A stretch of 37,916 nt of DNA from Alphaproteobacteria bacterium UBA998. Its GTDB lineage: Bacteria; Pseudomonadota; Alphaproteobacteria; Rickettsiales; UBA998. How positions within the stretch are numbered: position 1 is the stretch's first letter; the number at the start of each line of letters is the position of its first letter. A program made the translations under genes and the position numbers. The stretch is taken from positions 1 to 37,916 of the forward strand of contig DBAY01000004.1 in assembly GCA_002291925.1 (NCBI GenBank), written 5' to 3'. Positions 23,245-32,146 of the stretch are shown here, piece after piece. A model generated the notes under the pieces. That model saw nothing but the letters and a program-made list of their open reading frames with translations, ran no database searches and was not told the origin of the DNA.

Positions 23245-26136
23245 ATGCAGCACGAGATTTTCGACGCCTCCACGTACCTGTTCGGAGGCAATTCCCTGTT
23301 CATCGAGGAACTGTACGACCGGTACCTGAAGGACAGGAACTCGGTAGATACGAGCTGGCAGCAATTCTTCGACGGCATCGGCGACGCCCAAGGCCGCCTC
23401 GCCGCCAGCTGGGGCGCGAATGACGAGAAGATCATCGGTGCGAAGGACCCGGAAGCGGCCGCCCCTGCCAAGCCGGGCAAGGATGGCGCGAAAGCAGCGA
23501 CCGCCCCGACGATGGATAGCGGACTGCTGATCCGCTCCATCCAGGCGCTGCGCATGATCAACGCCTACCGCGTGCGCGGGCACCTCATCGCCAACCTCGA
23601 CCCGCTGCAGCAGGAGCCGGTGAAATACCACCCCGAGCTGGATCCGAAAACCTACGGCTTCGACGATGCCAGCATGGGCGAGAAGGTGTTCCTGAACGGC
23701 ACGCTTGGCATGCAGGAATCGACCGTGGGCGAGGTGATTTCGATTTTGCGCCAGACCTATTGCGGCACCATCGGTGTCGAATTCATGCATATCCAGTTCC
23801 CGGAACAGAAGGCATGGATTCAGGAGCGCATCGAAGCCGTGCGCGGCCGCCCGGTGTTCGATAAGGAAGAGAAGAAAGAGATTCTGCATTACCTCGTGGA
23901 GGTGGATTCCTTCGAGGATTTCCTCCAACTGCGCTATCCCGGCGTGAAGCGCTTCTCTGTGCAGGGCGGCGATGTGATGATCGCGGGTCTGGAGGCGATG
24001 ATCCGCCAGTCCGCCCGCCTCGGCGTGAAGGAGATCGTGCTCGGCATGCCGCACCGTGGCCGCATGAACGTGCTCACCACCGTGATGGGCAAGCCCTACA
24101 TGGAGATGTTCTCCCTGTTCCACGGCAACCTTGATTTCCCGGAAGGCATCGAATCCTCCGGCGACGTGAAGTACCACCTCGGCGCGTCGCATGACCGCGA
24201 GGTGAAAGGCGCAGGCAATGTCCACCTATCGCTCACCGCCAACCCATCCCACCTCGAGGTCGTCAACCCCGTCGTGTGCGGCAAGGTGCGCGCCAAGCAG
24301 GATCAGCGCGGCGATACAGAGAAGGCCGAAGTGATGGGCATCCAGCTGCATGGCGATGCGGCCTTCGCCGGTCAGGGCTCCGTGCCGGAGACGCTGGCGC
24401 TCGCCGAGTTGCGCGGCTACCGCACGGGCGGATCGCTGCACATCATCGTGAACAACCAGATCGGCTTCACCACCGCGCCGAAATATTCGCGCTTCACGCC
24501 GTACCCGTCCGACGTCGCGAAAATGATTCAGGCGCCGATCTTCCACGTGAACGGCGAGGATGCCGAGGCCGTGGTCTTCGTCTGCCAGCTCGCCTCCGCC
24601 TTCCGTCAGGAATTCAAGCGCGACGTGGTGGTGGACATCTTCTGCTACCGCAAATACGGCCACAACGAATCCGACGAGCCGGCCTTTACCCAGCCGCTGA
24701 TGTACAAATCCATCGCGACGAAGAAATCCCCGGCACGCATCTATGCCGACCAGCTCATCCGAGAGGGCAATTTGGTGGAAGCCGAGCTGGAAGCCGAGCA
24801 GAAGAAATTTCGCGCCTTCTTCGATGAGCAGTATGAACTCGCGAAGTCCTTCACGCCCAACAACGTGAACTGGCTGGAGGGCGCATGGTCCGGCCTCGGC
24901 AAGGCCGAGAAGGGCGAGCGCAGCGATCCCGATACCGGCGTGGCTATCGAGCAGCTGAAGGAATACGGCAAGGCGGTCAGCCGCGCACCGGAAGGCTTCC
25001 ACCTGAACAAGAAACTGCAACGCATCCTGCAGACGCGTGAGCAGGCCATCACCGAGGGCAAGGCGCTCGACTGGGCGTCCGGCGAGGCGCTGGCCTTCGC
25101 GTCGCTGCTGAAGGAAGGCAAGCCCGTGCGCCTCTCGGGGCAGGATTCGGGACGCGGTACGTTCTCGCACCGCCACAGCGTGCTGGTGGATCAGGAGAAC
25201 GAGGAGCGCTACGTTCCGCTGAACCATCTGGGCGGCGAGCAGGCGGCGTTTGAAGTCATCGACTCCTCCCTCTCCGAGCTGGCCGTGATGGGCTTCGAAT
25301 ATGGCTATTCGCTGGCCGAGCCGAATGCGCTGACGCTGTGGGAAGCGCAGTTCGGCGATTTCGCCAACGGCGCGCAGGTCATCATCGACCAGTTCCTCGC
25401 CAGCGGTGAAATCAAGTGGCTGCGCATGTGCGGGCTGGTGCTGCTGCTGCCGCATGGGTATGAAGGGCAGGGGCCGGAGCATTCCTCCGCGCGTCCGGAG
25501 CGCTTCCTGCAGCTTTGCGGCGAGGACAATATGCAGGTGCTGAACTGCACGACGCCCGCCAACTATTTCCACGCGCTGCGCCGTCAGCTGCATCGCAACT
25601 TCCGCAAGCCGCTGGTTATCATGACGCCAAAGTCGCTGCTGCGTCACAAGATGGCGGTTTCCGCGCTGGAGGAATTCGCACCCGGCACGACCTTCAAGAA
25701 AGTCTATCCGGAAACCGGCTCGCTGGTAGCCGATGCGAAAGTGCGCCGCCTCGTGCTGTGCTCGGGCAAGGTTTATTACGACCTCGTACAGGCACGCGAC
25801 GAGCAGGGCATCAAGGACGTCGCCATCGTGCGCGTCGAGCAGCTCTACCCGTTCCCGCGCAAGGAACTCACCGCCGAGATCAAGCGTTACAAGAACGCCG
25901 AAGTCATGTGGTGCCAGGAAGAGCCGCGCAACATGGGCTATTTCAGCTACATTGCCGCGCCGTTGCAGGAACTGCTCGACGAGCAGGGCCGCCTCTCCGA
26001 GCGCGTGCTCTATGCGGGCCGCGCTACGGCCGCTTCCCCGGCGGCGGGCTACCTCAAAATCCACGAGCGCGAGCAGAAGGCACTGGTCCAGCAGGCGCTG
26101 TCCCCCGCCGAGGAAAGCAAGCGCAAGCGGGCGTAA
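23245..26136 (+). CDS. sucA: 2-oxoglutarate dehydrogenase E1 component
   Basis: Thiamine-diphosphate-dependent decarboxylation of 2-oxoglutarate and transfer of the succinyl group to the lipoyl arm of SucB. The ATG at 23245 gives 963 residues. The N-terminus (YLFGGNSLFIEELYDRYLKD, then TSWQQFFDG) is the family's E2-binding segment. Further marks are GMPHRGRMNVL, YHLGASHDREV, LTANPSHLEVVNPVV, the ThDP-binding GDAAFAGQGSVPETL with VNNQIGFTT, NGEDAEAV, and the C-terminal transketolase-like part with GQDSGRGTFSHRHSVL and LPHGYEGQGPEHSSARPERF. Complete. A near-perfect palindrome separates it from sucB. Confidence 0.98.
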   Translation: MQHEIFDASTYLFGGNSLFIEELYDRYLKDRNSVDTSWQQFFDGIGDAQGRLAASWGANDEKIIGAKDPEAAAPAKPGKDGAKAATAPTMDSGLLIRSIQALRMINAYRVRGHLIANLDPLQQEPVKYHPELDPKTYGFDDASMGEKVFLNGTLGMQESTVGEVISILRQTYCGTIGVEFMHIQFPEQKAWIQERIEAVRGRPVFDKEEKKEILHYLVEVDSFEDFLQLRYPGVKRFSVQGGDVMIAGLEAMIRQSARLGVKEIVLGMPHRGRMNVLTTVMGKPYMEMFSLFHGNLDFPEGIESSGDVKYHLGASHDREVKGAGNVHLSLTANPSHLEVVNPVVCGKVRAKQDQRGDTEKAEVMGIQLHGDAAFAGQGSVPETLALAELRGYRTGGSLHIIVNNQIGFTTAPKYSRFTPYPSDVAKMIQAPIFHVNGEDAEAVVFVCQLASAFRQEFKRDVVVDIFCYRKYGHNESDEPAFTQPLMYKSIATKKSPARIYADQLIREGNLVEAELEAEQKKFRAFFDEQYELAKSFTPNNVNWLEGAWSGLGKAEKGERSDPDTGVAIEQLKEYGKAVSRAPEGFHLNKKLQRILQTREQAITEGKALDWASGEALAFASLLKEGKPVRLSGQDSGRGTFSHRHSVLVDQENEERYVPLNHLGGEQAAFEVIDSSLSELAVMGFEYGYSLAEPNALTLWEAQFGDFANGAQVIIDQFLASGEIKWLRMCGLVLLLPHGYEGQGPEHSSARPERFLQLCGEDNMQVLNCTTPANYFHALRRQLHRNFRKPLVIMTPKSLLRHKMAVSALEEFAPGTTFKKVYPETGSLVADAKVRRLVLCSGKVYYDLVQARDEQGIKDVAIVRVEQLYPFPRKELTAEIKRYKNAEVMWCQEEPRNMGYFSYIAAPLQELLDEQGRLSERVLYAGRATAASPAAGYLKIHEREQKALVQQALSPAEESKRKRA

Positions 26137-26152
26137 ACGCAACTTCTTCTTT

Positions 26153-26218
26153 GTCATTCCCGCGAAAGCGTGAATCCAGAGATTATGTCTGCGAGATTCC
26201 CGCTTTCGCGGGAATGAC
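26153..26218. repeat. GTCATTCCCGCGAAAGCG palindromic element between sucA and sucB
   Basis: GTCATTCCCGCGAAAGCGTG faces CCCGCTTTCGCGGGAATGAC; the 24 bp stem has one mismatch and an 18 nt loop. This is one of the most common dispersed intergenic palindromes in proteobacteria. As RNA it would form a very stable hairpin in the sucA-sucB message and could lower or separate expression of the two genes. Confidence 0.8.
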
Positions 26219-26329
26219 ATACGTTAAATAGAAACGCTCTGGCCTTGCGCATAAGCTTTCTTTTGATTTTGCCAAACGCATGCATTATGTCCTAGGCAAC
26301 TTCTATCTTTATTCCCTCTGGAGTTCCCC

Positions 26330-27532
26330 ATGGTTGCCATCGTAGTTCCCTCCCTCGGTGAATCGGTCACCAGCGCGACGATCGCGCGGTGGTTCAAGAA
26401 GCCCGGCGAAGCGGTGAAGAAGGACGAGCCGCTGGTCGAGCTGGAAACCGACAAGGTGACGATGGAAGTCAACGCGCCGGAGTCCGGCGTGCTGGCCTCG
26501 GTGGCCGTTCAGGAAGGCGCAACGGTGGATATCGGCGCGGTGCTCGGCGACATCGATCCGAAGGGCACCCCGACGGCCGTGGCCGCTCCGGCCCCGGCAG
26601 CCGCGGCCCCCGCACCGGCCGCCCCGGCACCCGTTGCAGCTCCGGCGGCTTCCGGCCCGCAGAACCCGCCCTCCGTAAACAAGCTGCTCGCGGAGAATCC
26701 GCAGATCAACCCGGCGAACGTCCCCGCCACCGGCAAGGATGGCCGCCTCACCAAGGGTGATGTGCTCGGTGCCCTCTCCGGCGCGGCGTCGGCCCCTGCC
26801 GTTGCCCCGGCCTCCGCGCCGCGCGAAACCGGCCCGCGCGAGGAGCGCGTGAAGATGACCAAGCTGCGCGCCGCCATCGCGCGCCGCCTGAAGGAATCGC
26901 AGAACACCGCCGCGATCCTCACCACCTTCAACGACATCGACATGACCAACTGCATGGCGCTGCGCGCCGAGTACAAGGACCATGTCGAGAAGAAATACGG
27001 CATCCGCCTCGGCTTCATGGGCTTCTTCGTGAAGGCCGCCGTGCAGGCGCTGAAGGAAATCCCGGAGGTCAACGCGCAGATCGACGGCGACTCCCTCATC
27101 TACAAGAATTACTACGACATCGGCGTCGCGGTCGGCACCGAGCAGGGGCTCGTCGTGCCGGTGGTGCGCAATGCCGACCAGCTCACCATGATCGAGATCG
27201 AAGCCGAGATTGCCCGCCTCGCCAAGAAGGCGCGCGATGGCCAGCTCACCATGGCGGAAATGTCCGGCGGCACCTTCACCGTCTCCAACGGCGGCGTGTA
27301 CGGCTCGCTGATGTCCACGCCGATCATCAACCCGCCGCAGTCCGGCATTCTCGGCATGCACCGCACGGAAGAGCGCCCGGTCGCCCTCAAGGGTCAGGTC
27401 GTCATCCGCCCGATGATGTATGTCGCGCTTTCCTACGATCACCGTATCATTGATGGCCGCGAGTCCGTCACCTTCCTGAAGCGCGTGAAAGAGTGCGTCG
27501 AGGACCCCCGGAGATTGTTGCTGGAGATTTGA
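26330..27532 (+). CDS. sucB: Dihydrolipoamide succinyltransferase (E2 of 2-oxoglutarate dehydrogenase)
   Basis: E2 core of the complex: its lipoyl arm carries the succinyl group to CoA. It has 400 residues. The lipoyl domain spans 1-77, with lipoylated K42 in LETDKVTMEV. An Ala/Pro-rich linker follows (about 80-105), then the E1/E3-binding domain (PPSVNKLLAENPQINPANVP, ATGKDGRLTKGDVLGAL) and a second linker. The catalytic domain follows from about 165, with H371 and D375 in SYDHRIIDGRE. Its C-terminal DPRRLLLEI is standard. The start ATG has CTCTGGAG upstream. The expected E3 gene, lpd, lies 3 kb downstream after a foreign-looking insertion. Confidence 0.98.
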   Translation: MVAIVVPSLGESVTSATIARWFKKPGEAVKKDEPLVELETDKVTMEVNAPESGVLASVAVQEGATVDIGAVLGDIDPKGTPTAVAAPAPAAAAPAPAAPAPVAAPAASGPQNPPSVNKLLAENPQINPANVPATGKDGRLTKGDVLGALSGAASAPAVAPASAPRETGPREERVKMTKLRAAIARRLKESQNTAAILTTFNDIDMTNCMALRAEYKDHVEKKYGIRLGFMGFFVKAAVQALKEIPEVNAQIDGDSLIYKNYYDIGVAVGTEQGLVVPVVRNADQLTMIEIEAEIARLAKKARDGQLTMAEMSGGTFTVSNGGVYGSLMSTPIINPPQSGILGMHRTEERPVALKGQVVIRPMMYVALSYDHRIIDGRESVTFLKRVKECVEDPRRLLLEI

Positions 27533-27540
27533 GGAGCCCC

Positions 27541-27625
27541 GTCATCCTGCGGGCGCGGAGCGCAGCGCAGGATCTCCCGGCGATGCGGAGAAAGATTCTG
27601 CGCAGGCTGCGCCTCGCAGAATGAC
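27541..27625. repeat. GTCATCCTGCG palindromic element after sucB
   Basis: It begins GTCATCCTGCGGGCGCGGAG and ends CTCGCAGAATGAC, with hairpins ATCCTGCG/CGCAGGAT and ATTCTGCG/CGCAGAAT. It is related to the right half of the element at 13027-13109. It lies 8 nt after the sucB stop, and its end is 14 nt before the acetyltransferase start. Confidence 0.7.
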
Positions 27626-27639
27626 GGGAGCCAAAAAGC

Positions 27640-28194
27640 ATGACCGAAACCCTCCGCAAAGCCCGCTTCCCCGATGAGCTGCCGACGCTGGCAGCGCTGT
27701 GGCGTGCCTATGGCGAGACGCTGCGCGAGCTGGGCGTGTGGGACCTCGGCGGCGAAACCGTGGAGCCGGACCTTGCCGCGCTTGGGCAAGGTGAGGCGCA
27801 GGATCGCTGGCACATCTATCTCGCGTTCATCGAAGGCGCGCCCGTCGGCACTGCCGCCTTCACCCCGTTGCCGCATCGGGGGCCGGATGCGGCGGAAGGC
27901 CGCCGCCTCTACCTGACCCCGGCGGCGCGTGGAAAAGGCATCGCGCGGCGCCTGCTGCAACATACGGAGGACGATGCCAAAGCCCTCGGCTACCGCACGC
28001 TCTATCTGGATACGTTCCGCTCAAGTGCCGGGGATGGCCCGCTGGCGCTTTACACGTCGTTAGGTTTTACAGAATGCGAACCCTACAATGACTATCCTAG
28101 CGCGCGCGTCCGGTTCCTGCGGAAATCACTGACTCCTGCCGCGCTTGAACGACCAGGGCGTCCCATTGCTCGGGCGCATGGAGAAACCGGCTGA
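27640..28194 (+). CDS. GNAT-family N-acetyltransferase with a non-native C-terminal tail
   Basis: This protein of 184 residues belongs to the acetyl-CoA-dependent GNAT superfamily; the substrate is unknown. The acetyl-CoA-binding motif A is LYLTPAARGKGIARRLLQH, followed by the helix-strand ALGYRTLYLDTF and the C-terminal YTSLGFTECEPYNDYP and RVRFLRKSL, where such proteins normally end. About 21 further residues (TPAALERPGRPIARAHGETG) are encoded by DNA that is antisense to the end of the convergent gene (overlap 28097-28194). This suggests that the original stop was lost when that DNA arrived, and that the tail is accidental. The start ATG has GGGAG about 9 nt before it. Confidence 0.88.
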   Translation: MTETLRKARFPDELPTLAALWRAYGETLRELGVWDLGGETVEPDLAALGQGEAQDRWHIYLAFIEGAPVGTAAFTPLPHRGPDAAEGRRLYLTPAARGKGIARRLLQHTEDDAKALGYRTLYLDTFRSSAGDGPLALYTSLGFTECEPYNDYPSARVRFLRKSLTPAALERPGRPIARAHGETG

Positions 28195-28789
28195 AGTTGA
28201 AGTCTTGCTTTAAGTGTTGTTCCATGTAAACCACAAGCCTCGCCAATTCCACAGGCTGCATCGCGCCGCCCAGCGGTCTGGAATAGCTTGAAAGGAACGT
28301 GCCGTTTCGCCCCATCGCCTGGGAAGCACCCCTTAGGGTTACCGGTCTGCCGTGTGCATGACCGCCTGCTCCGGGACTGAAAAAATATCGCCGCAGATTC
28401 GCATCAAAATAGTCACGGAACGCGTCGTCATGCACACCATGCATTTTGGGTGGTTTTGGCTTAGGCACCCGCACGACCATACCTCCAGACAACGCCTCTT
28501 TGGGCTTGGGCTGCGGATGCGGCGGCAAGGCTCCCGCCTTGGCCAGAGCCATCACCAAACTGATGCCCCGCTCAGTGAAATAAATTCCCGAAAAGAGAGG
28601 AACTTTCGCCTGGCGGCCTTTTAAAGCCTCTGTCTCAAGCCCCGCATGGCGGGCTGCTTGCCGCAATGCTTCTTCATAAGCTGCGGCGGCAGTCGGTGAC
28701 GAAAGCACCTGCCCCATCCGTTCCACATACTGCACGGCCTGTGTTTGCCAGTTTTCGTTAGAGGGGGATGATGAGTATGCCATTGCCAT
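28097..28789 (-). CDS. Unknown protein with one HTH-like module, second gene of a cassette
   Basis: This 230-residue protein is not recognised as a known family. The N-terminal half (1-90) is helical (YVERMGQVLSSPTAAAAYEE, then ALRQAARHAGLETEALKG and ERGISLVMALAKAGAL). A basic Pro/Lys hinge follows (KPKEAL, VPKPKPPKMHG). Residues 121-190 (DDAFRDYFDANLRRYF, then LRGASQAMGRNGTFLSSYSR and ELARLVVYME) line up with the two modules of the upstream gene product, sharing the ASQAMGR-N-x-x-F/Y-L-S-x-Y core. This core resembles the helix-turn-helix part of Cro/C1-type DNA-binding domains. It begins 13 nt after the upstream gene ends, so the two form one operon. It converges on the acetyltransferase gene with a 98 nt overlap. 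Confidence 0.7.
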   Translation of the reverse strand: MAMAYSSSPSNENWQTQAVQYVERMGQVLSSPTAAAAYEEALRQAARHAGLETEALKGRQAKVPLFSGIYFTERGISLVMALAKAGALPPHPQPKPKEALSGGMVVRVPKPKPPKMHGVHDDAFRDYFDANLRRYFFSPGAGGHAHGRPVTLRGASQAMGRNGTFLSSYSRPLGGAMQPVELARLVVYMEQHLKQDFNFSRFLHAPEQWDALVVQARQESVISAGTGRAR

Positions 28790-28802
28790 TTATGGTGCCT
28801 GC

Positions 28803-30443
28803 TTAACCCCTTCCCACCCCTTCTGACGAACGGGCGAGCGCTTTCTGCAGGGCCTGCCCGACGACTGAGTCGGTGGGGCCTTTTTCAATAATTGCCCTGA
28901 TCGAATCTGGCAGGCTGGTATGGCTGGTAGGCGGTAGGCGAGGAACTGCTTCCGCTGACCCAGGCGATGCGGATGCCGCTATATCTTGCGAAGCGCCACG
29001 ATCTTCGGGTTTGTTAAGGGGGGTGCTGGCGACGGTAGGTTGCCGGCTTTCTGCAAAATGCTGAACGGCCACCGGCAGCGCATGACGGACGGTTTCGCTA
29101 TCAAGCAGCCGATGGGTGCGGCTGAACTCCAGCCAGGCATCCCGCAGGGCCGCGTGGGTGCTGCGCCCCTCTTCAGTGAGGGTTGTATCCTGTGAAAGCA
29201 CGATATGACGCGCAATTACCGGAACGAGATGGGAGGGCTGGACAACTGAAACCATTAATCTGTTCATTCCCGATTGCACTAAGTCATCATGCACAACCCT
29301 AATTCCATAATAACGATTTTTAACAAAGTGACTGGTCAACCGTGTGTCTTTTTTCAACAAACTATTGATTTCCACCCCACAATACACATTGGTGTAGAGA
29401 TTGCGCTTTGCGTCGGTAAGCATAGGATCGACAAACCTCTCTGCGAGAGAGTCAAAAGTCCAATTTGCTTTATCTTGTTCTGAAATAGCCTGCGCTGTTT
29501 CCATCACTGGCGGAATGGGTAAAACATCCAAATTTTCACGCTTTGAGCCTCGCAAGGCTTTTCTTTCTTCTGACGAACGCATGCGCCCCACACGGTCCTG
29601 CTTAACAAAACCAGCCAATTCACTTAGTTTAAAGCCTAAGTATGCCTCCAATGCGCTACGAGACTCTGGTTTCAGCCTATACACTTTACCGTGCATGAAG
29701 TTGTGAAGGTAACCTTGATTATATCCCATCGCACGTGATGCTTCTGCCGCGCTAATGTCTGGGTTTTGGCGAAAAAACCTGTCGAGGAGAGACCGCAAAG
29801 CCTCATCATCTGAACACTCTTGTAAAGCAGGAGACGGTGCGGTCCATTTAAGCTGGTCAAGATTGGATAGATCGCATCCAACATATGCGGCAAATGCCAC
29901 CCGGTCTTTCTTTTGTAAGCAATGAATGTAGCCTCTGGCATACATGCTGACATAAGATGGGGATCTCCCAATCGCTTGTGAGGCGGCTTCTCTGTTGAAG
30001 GAAGGATTATTGCGAAGGAAGACGTTGAGTTTTTTCCGTAACGTTTCGTCGTCCAACGTAACTGTGGTGGGTTTTTTGTAATGAATGGCTTGTAAGGCAC
30101 GCGCAGCTGCGTACGCCGCCTCAAGATCCGGATCTTCCTTTCCACGGTAAGGTTCCGCCACCTTCAACAAGGCGTCACAGTATCCCATGGCTTGTGCGCG
30201 ATTCGCAGGTGCCTCTGTCGCTAGGCGACTGTAATGATTAATGAGCATACCCAACTGCGCGGCGGTGACCTTCCAATTAATTGCGTCTGGCATCAGCCAC
30301 CTCATCGTCGTGCCCAGCTCCTCCCGCACGGCGAATTTTCGCATCTTCAGGCTGGGGTGGATGGCTCCCTCCACAGCACGCAGGAAGTCAGCGTAGCTGT
30401 CGATAATGAGTGAGGGCTGGGCAGCTGGCGTTACATGGTCCAT
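28803..30443 (-). CDS. Unknown protein with two tandem HTH-like modules, first gene of a cassette
   Basis: This 546-residue soluble protein is of unknown family. Residues 1-125 are helical without clear motif. Two modules follow. Module 1 (about 131-198) reads DDETLRKKLNVFLRNNPSFN, REAASQAIGRSPSYVSMYAR, then an AAYVGCDLSNL end. Module 2 (about 211-279) reads SDDEALRSLLDRFFRQNPDI, AEASRAMGYNQGYLHNFMHG, then an EAYLGFKLSEL end. Each looks like a helix plus a Cro/C1-like helix-turn-helix. A basic linker (RMRSSEERKALRGSKREN) leads to a C-terminal domain (about 330-470; NLYTNVYCGVEINSLLKKDT) with no recognised match. The end is Ser/Pro-rich. GC content is visibly lower than in sucB and lpd, suggesting acquired DNA. 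It is probably DNA-binding; the role is unknown. Confidence 0.75.
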   Translation of the reverse strand: MDHVTPAAQPSLIIDSYADFLRAVEGAIHPSLKMRKFAVREELGTTMRWLMPDAINWKVTAAQLGMLINHYSRLATEAPANRAQAMGYCDALLKVAEPYRGKEDPDLEAAYAAARALQAIHYKKPTTVTLDDETLRKKLNVFLRNNPSFNREAASQAIGRSPSYVSMYARGYIHCLQKKDRVAFAAYVGCDLSNLDQLKWTAPSPALQECSDDEALRSLLDRFFRQNPDISAAEASRAMGYNQGYLHNFMHGKVYRLKPESRSALEAYLGFKLSELAGFVKQDRVGRMRSSEERKALRGSKRENLDVLPIPPVMETAQAISEQDKANWTFDSLAERFVDPMLTDAKRNLYTNVYCGVEINSLLKKDTRLTSHFVKNRYYGIRVVHDDLVQSGMNRLMVSVVQPSHLVPVIARHIVLSQDTTLTEEGRSTHAALRDAWLEFSRTHRLLDSETVRHALPVAVQHFAESRQPTVASTPLNKPEDRGASQDIAASASPGSAEAVPRLPPTSHTSLPDSIRAIIEKGPTDSVVGQALQKALARSSEGVGRG

Positions 30444-30559
30444 GGCTGACTCTTGGGTGCAAAGGGAAAGTCTGGCGTGCGTAGTTCTAGCGCATCGAGC
30501 CGATGATGAATGTTAAGTTTTCGTGAAAAGGAAACTTTTGGGTAAACGCGGTAAGCGGC

Positions 30560-30588
30560 TTGGCAAGGGCGGACTTCGCGGCTATATC
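30560..30588 (+). promoter_or_regulatory. Promoter of lpd
   Basis: TTGGCA (30560-30565) and TATATC (30583-30588) are separated by 17 nt; the predicted start, at about 30595, is 25 nt before the ATG. It gives lpd its own transcription after the cassette on the other strand. Confidence 0.55.
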
Positions 30589-30619
30589 TCGCCTCAACAC
30601 ACGCACGAAAGAGACTTCC

Positions 30620-32008
30620 ATGGCAGATACCTTCGATCTCATCGTCATCGGCGCGGGGCCGGGCGGGTATGTGGCGGCCATCAAGGCGGCGCAGCTGGGC
30701 ATGAAGGTGGCCTGCGTGGAAAAGCGCGGCACGCTCGGCGGCACTTGCCTGAATGTCGGCTGCATCCCCTCGAAGGCACTGCTGCATTCCTCGGAAATCT
30801 ATGAAGAAATCAACCATGCCGGGAAATACGGCATCAAGGTCGGCAAGGTGGAAATCGACCTGCCCACGCTGCTGAAACAGAAGGACGATGCGGTAAAAGG
30901 CCTCACCGATGGCATCGGTTTCCTGTTCAAGAAGAACAAGGTCGAATGGCTGAAGGGCACCGGCGTCATCACCGGCGCGAACGAGGTGAGCGTCGACGGC
31001 AAGCCATACGCCACCAAGAACATTCTGATTGCCACCGGCTCGGACGTCATGCCACTGAAGGGCGTCGAGATCGACGAGCAGCGCATCGTCTCCTCCACCG
31101 GCGCGCTGGCGCTGCCGGAAGTGCCGAAGAAGCTGGTCGTCATCGGCGGCGGCTATATTGGCCTGGAGATGGGCACGGTCTGGCGGCGTTTGGGCGCGCA
31201 GGTCGAGGTCATCGAATTCCTGGATCGCATCGTGCCGGGCATGGACATGGAAATCGGCAAGGAATTCAAGAAAATCCTGGAGAAGCAGGGTGTCACCTTC
31301 CGCCTCGGCACCAAGGTCACGGGCGCCAAGAACACTGGTAAGGGCGTTACCCTCACCGTCGAGCCGGCGGCGGGCGGTGCGGCCGAAGAAGTGAGGGCGG
31401 ATTACGTGCTGGTCTCCATCGGACGGCGCCCCTACACGGACGGGCTTGGGCTGGAGCAGGTTGGGGTGCAGCGCAATGAGCGGGGCTTTATTCCGGTCAA
31501 CCACCATTTCCAGACCAACATCCCGAGCATCTATGCCATCGGGGACGTCATCCCCGGCCCGATGCTGGCGCATAAGGCCGAGGAAGAAGGCGTCGCCGCC
31601 GTGGAGATCATGGCAGGGCAGGCGGGCCACATCAATTACGATGCCATCCCCGGCGTGGTCTATACCTGGCCGGAAGTGGCCACCGTCGGCAAGACGGAGG
31701 AGCAGGTCAAGGAGATGGGCGTCGAGTACAAGGTCGGCAAATTCCCCTTCCTCGCCAACAGCCGCGCCCGCGCGGTGGGGCAGGCCGAGGGCATGGTGAA
31801 AATCATCGCCGACGCCAAGACGGACCGCGTGCTCGGCGTTCACATCATCGGCCCCGACGCGGGCACCATGATTGCCGAGGCTGTGCTGGCGATGGAATAT
31901 GGCGCGTCGTCGGAAGACATCGCCCGCACCTGCCACGCCCACCCGACGATGAACGAGGCCCTGAAGGAAGCGGCGCTCGCGACCTTTGCCAAGGCGATTC
32001 ACGTCTGA
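30620..32008 (+). CDS. lpd: Dihydrolipoamide dehydrogenase (E3)
   Basis: FAD-dependent enzyme that reoxidises the dihydrolipoyl arm of SucB with NAD+. It has 462 residues from the ATG at 30620. The FAD loop is GAGPGG (11-16). The redox cysteines are C43 and C48 in GGTCLNVGCIPSKALL. The NAD loop is IGGGYIGLEMG, and the second FAD segment is YAIGDVIPGPMLAHKAEEEG. The catalytic base is H441 with E446 in CHAHPTMNEAL. It is complete. The upstream in-frame codons before 30620 overlap the promoter and are not used. It is the last gene of the TCA cluster. Confidence 0.98.
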   Translation: MADTFDLIVIGAGPGGYVAAIKAAQLGMKVACVEKRGTLGGTCLNVGCIPSKALLHSSEIYEEINHAGKYGIKVGKVEIDLPTLLKQKDDAVKGLTDGIGFLFKKNKVEWLKGTGVITGANEVSVDGKPYATKNILIATGSDVMPLKGVEIDEQRIVSSTGALALPEVPKKLVVIGGGYIGLEMGTVWRRLGAQVEVIEFLDRIVPGMDMEIGKEFKKILEKQGVTFRLGTKVTGAKNTGKGVTLTVEPAAGGAAEEVRADYVLVSIGRRPYTDGLGLEQVGVQRNERGFIPVNHHFQTNIPSIYAIGDVIPGPMLAHKAEEEGVAAVEIMAGQAGHINYDAIPGVVYTWPEVATVGKTEEQVKEMGVEYKVGKFPFLANSRARAVGQAEGMVKIIADAKTDRVLGVHIIGPDAGTMIAEAVLAMEYGASSEDIARTCHAHPTMNEALKEAALATFAKAIHV

Positions 32009-32146
32009 GGGGAAACACTCCGGCTGAGGCCACCTGGCCACAGTTGTTCCTTATTGTACCCTCAACGGCAGTCACACGGCGTTCAGAGTTAGATATTTCT
32101 ATCACCGGGTCTACTCTTCCCTATGCAGACAGGGGGGAGGTAAGGC

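Noticed and set aside
24226..26220. 664-codon antisense frame over sucA
   Set aside because: Its His/Arg/Leu-rich product is the mirror of sucA's GC-biased codons; the plus-strand gene is certain.
30431..32041. 536-codon antisense frame over lpd
   Set aside because: It covers lpd completely and shows only antisense-type composition.
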